Assembly (NCBI GenBank): GCA_947425785.1
Contig: CANEAY010000011.1
Coordinates: 1-64,000, forward strand
Reading direction: 5' to 3'
Length of the DNA stretch: 64,000 nt
DNA from: an uncultured Pseudoflavonifractor sp.
Lineage (GTDB): Bacteria; Bacillota; Clostridia; Oscillospirales; Oscillospiraceae
The position numbers and the translations under genes are program-made. Numbering within the stretch: position 1 is the first letter of the stretch; each line of letters starts with the position of its first letter. Shown piece after piece: positions 45,648 to 57,449 of this stretch. The notes beneath the pieces were generated by a model. It worked only from the letters and a program-made list of their open reading frames with translations, did no database searches and was not told the DNA's origin.

Positions 45648-45675
45648 ATATGGTATGGCCTCTAAGTGCTTACCT

Positions 45676-45704
45676 ACTATATCATAGCCTATGCCCGGTG
45701 TCAA
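45676..45704 (-). promoter_or_regulatory. Promoter of the tRNA-Leu/fMet transcript
   Basis: Minus strand TTGACA (45704-45699), N17, TATAGT (45681-45676). Confidence 0.75.
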
Positions 45705-45791
45705 GAAAAAATTCCTTTTGGAAATGGGAATCTTTTCCTTTTCGGCCGCATAGAATGGGGGGAATGAACTTTGCTGAGAGGAGGCGCCGCT

Positions 45792-45893
45792 GTGGAGGAG
45801 AAGACCCTGCCCACCCGGGGCGGCGGAGAGAAGGGGGATGTGGATGACCTGATCTTTTCCACGCCGCCCACTGCCGTGCCCAGTGACCGTTAA
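45792..45893 (+). CDS. Candidate 33-aa small protein
   Basis: GAGAGGAGG RBS, GTG start, MEEKTLPTRGGGEKGDVDDLIFSTPPTAVPSDR, followed directly by a terminator. Confidence 0.35.
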   Translation: MEEKTLPTRGGGEKGDVDDLIFSTPPTAVPSDR

Positions 45894-45899
45894 AGCTCC

Positions 45900-45930
45900 A
45901 AAGACCGCCCTCTGGGGCGGTTTTTGCGCA
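45900..45930 (+). terminator. Rho-independent terminator
   Basis: GACCGCCC-TCT-GGGGCGGTTTTT. Confidence 0.75.
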
Positions 45931-46026
45931 TTTTCAGGCGATTTTTTCTTTACAAAGGGCCCCCCATTGGATATAATAGGAAAGCTGAATTTGAAACTGA
46001 ACTTTTTGGAAATGTGAGTGTGAGCT

Positions 46027-47148
46027 ATGCTTCAATTTGACGAATACAAAGTCCGGCTCAATAACCTGAAGCCCGCCCTGGACGATCTGGCCCAGGCCCT
46101 GGACTTGGAGGCCGCCCGGCGGGAGCTGGATATGCTGGAGTCGGAGAGCGCCAGCGAGGGCTTTTGGGATGACTTGGAGAAATCCCAGAAGGCCACAAGG
46201 CGGATGAACACCCTCCGGGGCAAGCTGGAGAACCAGCAGCGCCGGGTGGGGGAGTGGGACGACCTGATGACCCTGTGCGAGATGGGCAACGAGATGGAGG
46301 ACGAGAGCCTTCTGCCCGAGCTGGAGGAGGGCTTTGCCAAGCTGGAGGAGGAGATGGAGGAGGCGAGGCTCTCCACCCTCCTCACCGGGGAGTACGACAG
46401 CTCCAACGTGATCCTCACCATCCACCCCGGCGCCGGCGGCACCGAGGCCCAGGACTGGGCCCAGATGCTCTACCGCATGTACACCCGCTGGGTGGAGCGC
46501 AAGGGCTTCACTTATAAGATCATGGACTACCAGGAGGCGGACGAGGCGGGTATCAAGTCGGCCACCATCATGATCGAGGGGGAGAACGTCTACGGCTGCC
46601 TGCGGGGGGAGCACGGCGTCCACCGGCTGGTGCGGGTGTCTCCCTTCGACGCCAACGCGAGAAGGCAGACCTCCTTCGCCTCGGTGGAGGTGATGCCCGA
46701 CCTGCCCGAGGACGCGGACATCGTCATCAAGGACGAAGACTACGAGATGCAGGTCTACCGGGCCAGCGGCGCCGGCGGCCAGCACATCAACAAGACCTCC
46801 TCCGCCGTGCGGCTCATCCACAAGGCCACGGGCATCGTGGTGGCCAGCCAGGAGGAGCGCAGCCAGTTCCAGAACAAGGAGAACTGTATCCGGATGCTCC
46901 GGGCCAAGCTGGTGGAGCTGCAGATGCAGGAGAAGGCGGAGAAAATTTCCGATTTGAAGGGCGTGCAGCTGAAGATCGAGTGGGGCAGCCAGATCCGCTC
47001 CTACGTCTTCATGCCCTACCAGATGGTGAAGGACTTGCGCACCAACTTTGAGACCAGCAACATCGACGCGGTGATGGACGGCAACCTGGACGGTTTCATC
47101 AACGCCTATCTGAAGGCGGCGGCCACGGGGAACTGGGCCACGAAGTAA
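46027..47148 (+). CDS. prfB: Peptide chain release factor 2
   Basis: SPF tripeptide in RVSPFDANARRQTSFAS; GGQ in SGAGGQHINKTSSAVRLIH; GSGGTEAQDW-like GAGGTEAQDW. Confidence 0.96.
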   Translation: MLQFDEYKVRLNNLKPALDDLAQALDLEAARRELDMLESESASEGFWDDLEKSQKATRRMNTLRGKLENQQRRVGEWDDLMTLCEMGNEMEDESLLPELEEGFAKLEEEMEEARLSTLLTGEYDSSNVILTIHPGAGGTEAQDWAQMLYRMYTRWVERKGFTYKIMDYQEADEAGIKSATIMIEGENVYGCLRGEHGVHRLVRVSPFDANARRQTSFASVEVMPDLPEDADIVIKDEDYEMQVYRASGAGGQHINKTSSAVRLIHKATGIVVASQEERSQFQNKENCIRMLRAKLVELQMQEKAEKISDLKGVQLKIEWGSQIRSYVFMPYQMVKDLRTNFETSNIDAVMDGNLDGFINAYLKAAATGNWATK

Positions 47149-47157
47149 GGAGAGCAA

Positions 47158-47200
47158 CACAAAAGGAGCTGACCCAACGGGTCAGCTCCTTTTGTGATAG
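47158..47200. terminator. Bidirectional terminator prfB/eno
   Basis: AAAAGGAGCTGACCC-AAC-GGGTCAGCTCCTTTT. Confidence 0.9.
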
Positions 47201-47205
47201 GCTTT

Positions 47206-48549
<1,344 letters not shown>

Positions 48550-48570
48550 CTAAGGGTACACAAAATCAAA

Positions 48571-50094
48571 TCACGCTTCGATGAGCGTTTCTCCTGTCAT
48601 CTCACGGGGCTTTTGCAGGCCCATGAGATCCAGCATGGTGGGGGCAATGTCGCAGAGCTTTCCGTCCCGCAGCTTTACGTCGGCGCCCACGATATAGAAG
48701 GGCACCAGGTTGGTGGTGTGGGCGGTGTAGGGGGTCTCCCCATCGTCCTCCAGCATCCGGTCGGCATTGCCGTGGTCGGCGGTGATGAGGGCCACGCCGC
48801 CCATCTTCTGAGTGGCCTCCACCACCTGGCTCACGCACTCGTCCACCGTCTCCACCGCCAGGCGGGCAGCCTCGTAGACGCCGGTGTGGCCCACCATATC
48901 GCAGTTGGCGAAGTTGAGGATGATGACGTCGTACTCCCCGCTCTCGATGCGTTTCACCGCTTCGGCGGCCACCTCGCGGGCGGACATATCGGGCTTCATA
49001 TCATAGGTGGGCACCTTGGGGGAGGGGATGAGGCAGCGGTCTTCTCCGGGGAAGACGGTCTCCACGCCGCCGTTGAAAAAGAAGGTGACGTGGGCGTACT
49101 TCTCGGTCTCGGCAATGCGCAGCTGGGTCAGGCCCAACTGGGAGATATACTCGCCGAAGATGTTGTTCAGGCTCTCCTTGGGGAAGGCCACCTCCACGTT
49201 GGGCATGGAGGCGTCGTAAGAGGTGGTGCAGACAAAGTGCACAGGGAAGAAGCCCTTCTTCCGGGCAAAGCCGGTGAAGTCGGGATCCACAAAGGTTCGG
49301 GTGATCTCCCGGGCCCGGTCGGGGCGGAAGTTCATAAAGAGGATGGAGTCCCCTTCCCCGATCTCGGCATTCTCCGCCGTGATAACGGGGATGACGAACT
49401 CGTCGGTGACGTCGTCGGCGTAGCTCTGCTCCATGGCGCCCACAGGATCGCCGATGAAGCGCCGCTCACTCTCGCCGTAGACCATGGCTTTGTAAGCCTT
49501 CTCCACCCGATCCCAGTTGGTGTCCCGATCCATGGCGTAGTACCGGCCGGAGATGGTGGCGATCTGGGCGCCGTACTTGTCACAGGTCTCCTTCATCTGT
49601 TCCACAAAGCCCTTGCCGGAGGTGGGGGGCACGTCACGGCCGTCCATGAAGCAGTGGACAAAGATCTTGCCGCAGCCCAGGTCGTGGGCCATTTTCACAG
49701 CGGCCTGGATGTGGGTGATGTGGCTGTGGACGCCGCCATTGGACATGAGGCCGAAAATGTGGACGGCCTTGCCCGCCGCTTTTGCGGCCAGGATGGCATC
49801 CTTGTAGGCCTTGTTCTCAAAAAAGGAGCCGTCGTCGATGGCCTTGGTGATCTTGGGCAAGTCCTGGAAGACTACCCGGCCGGCGCCGATGTTGGTGTGG
49901 CCCACCTCGGAGTTGCCCATCTGGCCGTCGGGCAGGCCCACGTCCAGCCCGGAGGCGGACAGCTTACAGCCGGGGCACTCCTCAAAAACCTTGCCAAGGA
50001 AGGGCTTACGGGCGCTGGCAATGGCGTTGCCTGCCGTCTCCTCCCGGAGACCAAAGCCGTCCATGATGATCAAGGTGGTCGGTGTTTTACTCAT
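48571..50094 (-). CDS. gpmI: 2,3-bisphosphoglycerate-independent phosphoglycerate mutase
   Basis: TLIIMDGFGLREETAGNAI; MGNSEVGHTNIGAGRVV; ADHGNADRM. Confidence 0.97.
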   Translation of the reverse strand: MSKTPTTLIIMDGFGLREETAGNAIASARKPFLGKVFEECPGCKLSASGLDVGLPDGQMGNSEVGHTNIGAGRVVFQDLPKITKAIDDGSFFENKAYKDAILAAKAAGKAVHIFGLMSNGGVHSHITHIQAAVKMAHDLGCGKIFVHCFMDGRDVPPTSGKGFVEQMKETCDKYGAQIATISGRYYAMDRDTNWDRVEKAYKAMVYGESERRFIGDPVGAMEQSYADDVTDEFVIPVITAENAEIGEGDSILFMNFRPDRAREITRTFVDPDFTGFARKKGFFPVHFVCTTSYDASMPNVEVAFPKESLNNIFGEYISQLGLTQLRIAETEKYAHVTFFFNGGVETVFPGEDRCLIPSPKVPTYDMKPDMSAREVAAEAVKRIESGEYDVIILNFANCDMVGHTGVYEAARLAVETVDECVSQVVEATQKMGGVALITADHGNADRMLEDDGETPYTAHTTNLVPFYIVGADVKLRDGKLCDIAPTMLDLMGLQKPREMTGETLIEA

Positions 50095-50106
50095 AAGCTA
50101 CCTCTT

Positions 50107-50880
50107 TTAATCTTGATTCGCGGCATTCACAATTTCCACGAACTGATCTGCCTTCAGGCTGGCACCGCCGATGAGGCCGCCGTCGATATCGGGCTGGGCC
50201 AGGAGTTCCTGGGCGTTCTTGGGATTCATGGAGCCGCCGTACTGGACGGTGACCGAGCGGGCCACCCGAGCTCCATACAGCTTGCGGATGATGGTGCGGA
50301 TATGCTCACAGACCTCCTGGGCCTCGGCGGAGGTGGCGGTCTTGCCGGTGCCGATGGCCCAGATGGGCTCGTAGGCGAAGACCACATGGCGCATCTTCTC
50401 GGCGGGCACCCCGGCCAGGGCGCACTTGACCTGGTAGCTGATGAGCTCCAGGGTGACCCCCAGCTCCCGCTGCTCCAGGCTCTCGCCCACGCAGATGATG
50501 GGCCGCAGACCGGCCTCCAGGGCGGCCTTTACCTTCTTATTGACGGTGAAGTCGGTCTCGTTGTAATACTGGCGGCGCTCGGAGTGGCCGATGATGACGT
50601 ACTTCACGCCCAGCTCCTTGAGCATCTCGGCAGAGACTTCGCCGGTGTAGGCGCCAGAGGACTCATAGTGGCAGTTCTCGGCGGCGATGGACACCCGGCT
50701 GTCTTTGAAAAGGCGGGTGGCGGCCTGGAGGTTCACAAAGGGGGCGCACAGCACCACCTCGCACCACTTGGGCCGGCCCAGCAGGGGCTTGAGCTCTTCG
50801 GCAAAGGCGCGGGTCTCGGACAGGGTCTTGTTCATCTTCCAGTTTCCGGCGATGATAGTCTTACGGTATCTTCTATTCAC
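50107..50880 (-). CDS. tpiA: Triosephosphate isomerase
   Basis: IIAGNWKMNKT; IIGHSERRQYYNETD; AYEPIWAIGTGKTA. Confidence 0.98.
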   Translation of the reverse strand: MNRRYRKTIIAGNWKMNKTLSETRAFAEELKPLLGRPKWCEVVLCAPFVNLQAATRLFKDSRVSIAAENCHYESSGAYTGEVSAEMLKELGVKYVIIGHSERRQYYNETDFTVNKKVKAALEAGLRPIICVGESLEQRELGVTLELISYQVKCALAGVPAEKMRHVVFAYEPIWAIGTGKTATSAEAQEVCEHIRTIIRKLYGARVARSVTVQYGGSMNPKNAQELLAQPDIDGGLIGGASLKADQFVEIVNAANQD

Positions 50881-50919
50881 GGGTAAATGGCTCCTTTTTT
50901 ATGAAATGAGAAAGGGGTT

Positions 50920-52200
50920 TCAGGCGTCGAGAAGGCAGGCCACACCGGGCAGTTCCTTGCCCTCCATGAACTCCAGGGAGGCGCCGCCGCCGGTGGAGAT
51001 ATGGGTCATCTTGTCGGCGTAGCCCAGCTGCTGGACAGCCGCCGCACTGTCGCCGCCGCCGATGATGGTGATGGCGTCGGTCTCGCTGAGGGCCTGGGCC
51101 ACCGCCTTGGTGCCGGCGGCGAACTTCTCGAACTCAAACACCCCCATGGGGCCGTTCCAGATGACGGTGCCGGCGTCCTTCACCGCATCGCAGTAGAGCT
51201 TCACGGTCTCGGGGCCAATGTCCAGGCCCATCCAGCCGTCGGGGATGGCCCCGGTCTTGACCACGTCGCTGTTGGCGTCGGCGGCAAACTTATCGGCAAT
51301 GACGGTGTCCACGGGCAGAAGGAGCTTCACGCCCTTGGCCGCAGCCTTCTCCACCATCTCCTTGGAGTAGTCCAGCCAGTCGGTCTCCAGCAGGCTGGCG
51401 CCCACCTTGCCGCCCATGGCGGCGTCGAAGGTGTAAGCCATGCCGCCGCCGATGATGATGGTGTCGGCGATCTCCAGCAGGTTATTGATGACACCGATCT
51501 TGGAGGAGACCTTACTGCCGCCCAGGATGGCCACCAGAGGCCGCTTGGGGTCGGCCAGGGCACCGCCGATGATCTCCAGCTCCTTCTGGATGAGGAAGCC
51601 GCTGACGGCGGGCAGATAGTCGGCCACCACGGCGGTGGAGGCGTGGGCGCGGTGAACGGCGCCGAAGGCGTCGGAGACGTACACGCCGTCAGACCCGGCC
51701 AGAGCGGCCATCTTCTTGGCAAGCTCCGGATCGCCCTTGGTCTCCCCCTTCTCAAAGCGGGTGTTCTGGAGGAGCATGATCTCGCCGCTCTTCAGGGCGG
51801 CGGCCTTGGCGGTGGCGTCGGGGCCCACCACATCGTCGGCCAGGATGACATCCTTGCCCAAAAGCTGGCTCAAACGGGCGGCCACAGGCTCCATCCGCAG
51901 CTCCTGCAGGGATTTCTTCCACTTCTCCTCAGTGAGGGCGGCGGGATCCTTGCCCTTCTCGGTCTGCTTCTTCACCCACTTGGCAAAGTCGGCCTCCGGC
52001 TTGCCCATGTGGGAGCAGGCGATGACGGCGGCGCCGTTGTCCAGCAGGTATTGGATGGTGGGCAGGGCGGCCCGGATGCGCTTGTCGTCGGTGATGATGC
52101 CGCTGCCGTCCTTGGCCAGGGGCACGTTGAAATCACAGCGCAGCAGGACTTTCTTGCCGGTCACGTCTACGTCCTTGACAGTCTTCTTGTTGTAGTTCAT
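50920..52200 (-). CDS. pgk: Phosphoglycerate kinase
   Basis: [50 protein letters not shown]. Confidence 0.98.
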   Translation of the reverse strand: MNYNKKTVKDVDVTGKKVLLRCDFNVPLAKDGSGIITDDKRIRAALPTIQYLLDNGAAVIACSHMGKPEADFAKWVKKQTEKGKDPAALTEEKWKKSLQELRMEPVAARLSQLLGKDVILADDVVGPDATAKAAALKSGEIMLLQNTRFEKGETKGDPELAKKMAALAGSDGVYVSDAFGAVHRAHASTAVVADYLPAVSGFLIQKELEIIGGALADPKRPLVAILGGSKVSSKIGVINNLLEIADTIIIGGGMAYTFDAAMGGKVGASLLETDWLDYSKEMVEKAAAKGVKLLLPVDTVIADKFAADANSDVVKTGAIPDGWMGLDIGPETVKLYCDAVKDAGTVIWNGPMGVFEFEKFAAGTKAVAQALSETDAITIIGGGDSAAAVQQLGYADKMTHISTGGGASLEFMEGKELPGVACLLDA

Positions 52201-52218
52201 GGAAATTGCCCTCCTTTT

Positions 52219-52728
52219 TCATATTCCGCTTGGGGATGGTTCCCGGGCCATCTCCCCTATGGAGGAAAGACCGGCGAAGCCGGTCTGCCGCAGGGCCTCG
52301 TAAGCGAGGATGGCCACGGAGTTGGAGAGGTTCAGACACCTTGCGTCCGAACGGATGGGGATGCGGATACAGCGGTCTTCATGGGCACGGCGAAACTCTT
52401 CAGACAGGCCCTTGGTCTCCTTGCCGAAGAAGAGCCAGCACCCGTCCCGGAAGGTGACGCCGGGGTCGGCGTAGCTTCTGGGGGCTTTGGCGGTGGCCAG
52501 CCAGATATCCTCCGGGGCCTCTTGGGCGAAAAGTTCGTCCAGAGAGTGCCACAGGTGGAGATCCACCAGGTGCCAGTAGTCCAGCCCCGCCCGCTTCACC
52601 GCCTTATCGCTGATATCAAAGCCCAAAGGCTCTACCAGATGAAGGCGGATACCGGTGGCGGCGCAGGTGCGGGCCACGTTGCCGGTGTTGGGAGGGATCT
52701 CTGGCTCCACCAAAACGATATTCAGCAT
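52219..52728 (-). CDS. trmL: tRNA (cytidine(34)-2'-O)-methyltransferase
   Basis: NIVLVEPEIPPNTGNVARTCAATGIRLHLVEPLGFDI...IPIRSDARCLNLSNSVAILAYEALRQ. Confidence 0.93.
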   Translation of the reverse strand: MLNIVLVEPEIPPNTGNVARTCAATGIRLHLVEPLGFDISDKAVKRAGLDYWHLVDLHLWHSLDELFAQEAPEDIWLATAKAPRSYADPGVTFRDGCWLFFGKETKGLSEEFRRAHEDRCIRIPIRSDARCLNLSNSVAILAYEALRQTGFAGLSSIGEMAREPSPSGI

Positions 52729-52991
52729 GGGGCGATCCCCTCCTTTTTGCCGCTCCGGCTATTGTACCCCATCCGTTCACAGATTTCAACTAAAATCAGG
52801 AGAAAATCATAAAAACTGGGTAGTTTTCTTAAATAGATGAAAATTTTACACAAAATTTTATGAAAACGAGAAAAAGCCTTTGCCCACGCTTTTCTGCTTT
52901 GCTTCTCCGGCTGAGTGTGATAAAATAACCTTGTTTTACAAAAGGCGCGCCCAGCGCCGCCAGTTCTAAAAGAGGAAGGAGCCGGCGAGAG

Positions 52992-53783
52992 ATGGAAAAG
53001 AAACGGCTTGTGATCAAAGTGGGTACTTCCACCCTTCTGCGCCAGGGCGGCGGGGTGAACCTGCGGGAGATGGATGCCCTGGCCCGGGTGCTCTCCGATC
53101 TGAAAAATATGGGCCACCAGGTCATCCTGGTCTCCTCCGGCGCCATCGGCGTGGGAGCGGGGAAGCTGGGACTCAAGGAGCGGCCTGCGCAGCTGCGGTT
53201 CAAGCAGGCCGCCGCCGCGGCAGGCCAGTGCGAGCTGATGCACCTCTACGACAAGTTTTTTGGGGAGTACGGCCAGGCGGTGGCCCAGATATTGCTCACC
53301 GATGAGGACGTGGATCACCCTGTCCGGGCGGAGCACCTGTCCGGCACCTTCGAGGCTCTGCTGGAGCTGGGCTGTATCCCGGTGGTGAATGAGAACGACT
53401 CGGTCTCCGCCGCCGAGATCGAGACGGGGCAGAAAAAAGTGCTGGGCGACAATGACACCCTCTCCGCCATCGTGGCGGGGCTGTGCGGGGCCGACCTGCT
53501 GGTGCTGCTCAGCGACATCGACGGCCTCTACGATGCCGACCCCCGGAAAAACCCGGGGGCCAAGCTCATCCACCGGGTGGAGGCCATTACCCCGGAGATC
53601 GAGGCTCTGGCCGGAGGGGGCGGCACCAAGTGGGGCACCGGCGGGATGTACACCAAGCTCACCGCCGCCAAGCGCGCCATGGCCCATGGCATTGAGATGG
53701 TCATTGCCAACTCCGACAAGCTGGACGCCCTCTACGACATCGTGGAGGGGAAGGATGTGGGCACCCGCTTCGGGGGGAAATGA
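52992..53783 (+). CDS. proB: Glutamate 5-kinase
   Basis: LVIKVGTSTLL; LVSSGAIGVGAGKLGL; NENDSVSAAEI; GTGGMYTKLTAAKRA. Confidence 0.96.
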   Translation: MEKKRLVIKVGTSTLLRQGGGVNLREMDALARVLSDLKNMGHQVILVSSGAIGVGAGKLGLKERPAQLRFKQAAAAAGQCELMHLYDKFFGEYGQAVAQILLTDEDVDHPVRAEHLSGTFEALLELGCIPVVNENDSVSAAEIETGQKKVLGDNDTLSAIVAGLCGADLLVLLSDIDGLYDADPRKNPGAKLIHRVEAITPEIEALAGGGGTKWGTGGMYTKLTAAKRAMAHGIEMVIANSDKLDALYDIVEGKDVGTRFGGK

Positions 53784-53814
53784 AAAAACGCTACCTATTA
53801 TATAAAGTGAGTTG

Positions 53815-55068
53815 ATGGATATGACAGCGTTGGAAAAGCAGGGCCTGGCCGCCAAGAACGCGGAACGTGTGCTGGCTGTGGCGGGCCAGGAGCGGAAAGA
53901 CACCGCCCTTCTGACAATAGCCGACGCCCTGATGGCCCGGCGGGAGGAGTGGCTCTCCGCCAATGCCGCCGACCTGGCCGCCGCCCGGGCGGGGGGAATG
54001 AAGGAGTCCATGCTGGATCGGCTGGCTCTGGATGAGGGGCGCATCGCCGCAATCGCCGAGGGGGTGCGCCAAGTGGCTGCCCTTCCCGACCCGGTGGGGC
54101 AGGTGGTGAAGACTGCTACACGGCCCAATGGCCTGAAGCTGGAACAGCGGCGGGTGCCCCTGGGGGTCATCGGTATCATCTATGAGGCACGTCCCAACGT
54201 CACCGTGGACGCCGCCGCTCTCTGCCTGAAGGCGGGCAACGCCTGCATCCTGCGGGGCGGGAAGGAGGCCTTCCGCTCCAACCGGGCGGCGGTGGACATT
54301 CTGCGGGATGCTCTGGAGTCGGTGGGCCTGCCCCGGGACTGTGTGGCCCTGGTGGAGGACACCAGCCGGGAGAGCGCCAATGAGATGATGAATTTGACCC
54401 GGTACCTGGACGTGCTCATCCCCCGGGGCGGGGCAGGGCTCATCCGTTCGGTGGTACAAAACGCCCGGGTGCCCGTGATCCGCACCGGGGAAGGGGTGTG
54501 CCATATCTATGTCCACGCCAAGGCAGACCTTCCTATGGCGGCCCGCATCCTATATAATGCCAAATGTTCCCGGCCCTCGGTGTGCAACGCCGCCGAGTGT
54601 GTGCTGGTGGATGAGGAAGTGGCGGCGGAATTTCTCCCCCTGGCCTGGGAACAATTAAAGGAGAAAAATGTGGCCCTCCACGCCGACGCTGCGGCCAGAG
54701 CCATCCTTCCCTGGGCCGACCCCGCCGGGGAGGAGGACTGGGACAGGGAGTACGGCGACTATCAGCTGGCGGTGAAGGTAGTCACCGGGTCGGAGGAGGC
54801 GGTGGATTTCATCGCCCGCCACGGCACAGGCCACTCCGAGGCCATCGTCACCGGGGATGCCGATGTGGCCCGGTGGTTCATGGATCGGGTGGACGCGGCG
54901 GCGGTCTATGTCAATGCCTCCACCCGGTTCACCGACGGCTTTGAGTTCGGCCTGGGAGCGGAGATCGGCATCTCCACCCAAAAGCTCCACGCCCGGGGGC
55001 CGATGGGGTTGGAGGAGCTGACGGGCACAAAATATCTCATTTACGGCGCCGGACAAGTCAGAGAGTGA
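53815..55068 (+). CDS. proA: Gamma-glutamyl phosphate reductase
   Basis: RVPLGVIGIIYEARPNVTVDAAALCLKAGNACILRGGKEA; YNAKCSRPSVCNAAE. Confidence 0.96.
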   Translation: MDMTALEKQGLAAKNAERVLAVAGQERKDTALLTIADALMARREEWLSANAADLAAARAGGMKESMLDRLALDEGRIAAIAEGVRQVAALPDPVGQVVKTATRPNGLKLEQRRVPLGVIGIIYEARPNVTVDAAALCLKAGNACILRGGKEAFRSNRAAVDILRDALESVGLPRDCVALVEDTSRESANEMMNLTRYLDVLIPRGGAGLIRSVVQNARVPVIRTGEGVCHIYVHAKADLPMAARILYNAKCSRPSVCNAAECVLVDEEVAAEFLPLAWEQLKEKNVALHADAAARAILPWADPAGEEDWDREYGDYQLAVKVVTGSEEAVDFIARHGTGHSEAIVTGDADVARWFMDRVDAAAVYVNASTRFTDGFEFGLGAEIGISTQKLHARGPMGLEELTGTKYLIYGAGQVRE

Positions 55069-55203
55069 ACTGGAAGAAAATTTTAACGGTTTTTGAATTT
55101 TTCTTTTACTTCCCCTATTGTATTTTTGTCACCGTTTTGTTACAATTATGACTGCGAAGAAATTTCAGCCCCAAAAAATACGAAGGAAAAGGTGGAATGT
55201 TCC

Positions 55204-57309
55204 ATGAAGTTCAAGAAACTCCTGTCCCTGGCTCTCTCCGCCGCCATGGTGCTGTCTCTGGCAGTGCCCGCCATGGCTGCTGACGAGGCCGCCGAGGTGA
55301 CCGTCGAGCCCTACGTCGTCTCTGAAGACGTGAAGGACGGCATCGTCATCCTCCACTCCAACGACGTTCACGGCGCCATTGAGGGCTATGCCAAGATGGC
55401 CGCCCTGAAGGCCATGTTTGAGAAGGCCGGCGCTGACGTTATCGTTGTGGACGCCGGCGACTACATCCAGGGCGACTCCAGCGTCAGCGTCAGCATGGGC
55501 GACACCGCCGTGGAACTGATGAACATGGCTGGTTATTCCCTTTCTGCCCTGGGCAACCACGAGTTCGACTACGGCTACGAGAACATGAAGGCCCTGGCCG
55601 AGAAGGCCGACTTCGAGATCCTGGCCGCCAACGTCCTCTTTGAGGGCAAGCCCGCTTTCGGCACCAACAAGGTGGTGGAGCTGGGCGGCAAGAAGATCGG
55701 TTTCTTCGGCATGGCTACTCCCGAGACCGCTACCAAGGCCCACCCCGCCAAGATCAAGGGCGTGACCTTCGCCGGCGGCGAGGAGATGTACAAGGTGGCC
55801 GAGGAGCAGGTCAAGGAGCTGGAGGCCGCCAAGGTCGACTACGTCATCTGCCTGGGCCACCTGGGTATCGATGATGAGACTGCTGTCAACGCCAACCGCT
55901 CCGTCGACCTTCTGGAGAAGGTGGAGGGTATCGACGTGTTCGTCGACGGTCACTCCCACTCCACCGAGGAGGCCATTGTTGAGAAGACCAACGCCGAGCG
56001 CAAGGTGGGCGAGACTGTTCTGACCTCCACCGGCACCAAGTTTGCCAACGTCGGTGTTGTTGTCATCGACAAGGACGGCAAGATCACCACCGACTGCGTG
56101 AACACCGAGGCCATCACCGTGGCCGAGGACGACAAGATCCTGGCCCGCGCTGAAGAGATCAAGGCCGAGATCGAGGCCGACTACGGCAAGGCTTTTGCCA
56201 AGAGCGAGGTAGAGCTCAACGGCGACAAGGCTCCCGGCAACCGCACCCAGGAGACCAACCTGGGCGATCTTATCACCGACGCCATGCTCTGGTACGCCAC
56301 CAAGGAAGACCTGGGCGTGGCCGCTGAGAACGTTGTGGCTATCACCAACGGCGGCGGCATCCGTGCCGCCATCAAGGCCGGCGACATCAGCAAGAAGGAC
56401 GTGAACACTGTCCTGCCCTTCGGCAACACCGTGGCCGTGGACTACGTCACCGGCGCCGTTCTGCTGGAGGTGCTGGAGGCTTCCACCTTCTGCACTCCCG
56501 CCGCTGTGGGCGGCTTCCCCCAGGTGGCCGGTATCGAGTTCACCGTCAACGTGGGCAAGGCCTTTGACGCCGGCGAGAACTACGAGGGCACCACTTACGC
56601 CGCTCCCAACTCCATCAACCGTGTGACCGTCAACTCCATCAACGGCAAGGAGCTTGACCTGGAGGCCACCTACGCTGTGGTCACCAACGACTTCCTGGCC
56701 GCCGGCGGCGACACCTACTACGCCCTGTCCGTCTCCGACCGCATCACCGACACCGGCGCTCCCCTGGATGAAGTGTTGATGCAGTACATCACCGATGTGC
56801 TGGAGGGCACCGTGGGCGAGAAGTATGCCGAGCCCCAGGGCCGCATCACCATCGTCAACCGGCCCGAGGGCCTGGTGGAGGACGCTTGGTGGTACGACGC
56901 CGCTGTCCGCACTCTGGATGCCTTTATCCTCAATGGCACCGACAAGGGCTTTGACCCCGACGCCACTGTGACCACTGCCACCGTTTACCAGATGCTCTAC
57001 AACATGGAGGGCAAGCCTGCCGCCGGTGAGGGCGACAAGGTGGTGACCACCGTCGAGAAGGCCTGGTATGTGGACGCTGTCAACTGGGGCGCCAACAACG
57101 GCCTGTTTACCGAGGAGACCTTCGAGGATGACAGTGTCATCGACCGCGCCGGCATTAAGGCCATCATGGATGCCTACTGCGCCCTCAAGGAAGTGCCCAA
57201 CGAGAACATCATGGTGGGCAATGAGAACGGCGATATGATGCTGGACAAGGATCTTACCCGCGCCGAGTTCGCTCAGGTCGTCTGTAACCTGATGGACGCC
57301 GCTAACTGA
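55204..57309 (+). CDS. Exported bifunctional metallophosphatase/5'-nucleotidase with divergent C-terminal SLH-like repeats
   Basis: Signal peptide; IVILHSNDVHGAI; VDAGDYIQGDS; LGNHEFDYG; DGHSHS; ITNGGGIRA; C-terminal SLH-like segments. Confidence 0.9.
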   Translation: MKFKKLLSLALSAAMVLSLAVPAMAADEAAEVTVEPYVVSEDVKDGIVILHSNDVHGAIEGYAKMAALKAMFEKAGADVIVVDAGDYIQGDSSVSVSMGDTAVELMNMAGYSLSALGNHEFDYGYENMKALAEKADFEILAANVLFEGKPAFGTNKVVELGGKKIGFFGMATPETATKAHPAKIKGVTFAGGEEMYKVAEEQVKELEAAKVDYVICLGHLGIDDETAVNANRSVDLLEKVEGIDVFVDGHSHSTEEAIVEKTNAERKVGETVLTSTGTKFANVGVVVIDKDGKITTDCVNTEAITVAEDDKILARAEEIKAEIEADYGKAFAKSEVELNGDKAPGNRTQETNLGDLITDAMLWYATKEDLGVAAENVVAITNGGGIRAAIKAGDISKKDVNTVLPFGNTVAVDYVTGAVLLEVLEASTFCTPAAVGGFPQVAGIEFTVNVGKAFDAGENYEGTTYAAPNSINRVTVNSINGKELDLEATYAVVTNDFLAAGGDTYYALSVSDRITDTGAPLDEVLMQYITDVLEGTVGEKYAEPQGRITIVNRPEGLVEDAWWYDAAVRTLDAFILNGTDKGFDPDATVTTATVYQMLYNMEGKPAAGEGDKVVTTVEKAWYVDAVNWGANNGLFTEETFEDDSVIDRAGIKAIMDAYCALKEVPNENIMVGNENGDMMLDKDLTRAEFAQVVCNLMDAAN

Positions 57310-57317
57310 TCTGGAAT

Positions 57318-57358
57318 AAAAAGAAAGGCTTCGGACATTCCGAAGCCTTTCTTTTTTC
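57318..57358 (+). terminator. Rho-independent terminator
   Basis: AAAGAAAGGCTTCGGA-CAT-TCCGAAGCCTTTCTTTTTT. Confidence 0.92.
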
Positions 57359-57449
57359 CGTAAAGAACCATTGTCTTTTGGACGAAGAACTGGTATTATA
57401 ATAATGCTTTTTGCCCCACAAAAGATGAATAAAGAAAGGTGAATCGTAC

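Noticed and set aside
48613-50886. 757-aa plus-strand ORF opposite gpmI and tpiA
   Set aside because: Antisense artefact of high GC third positions; the glycolytic genes are unambiguous. Same for 47194-48528 opposite eno and 51001-52812 opposite pgk
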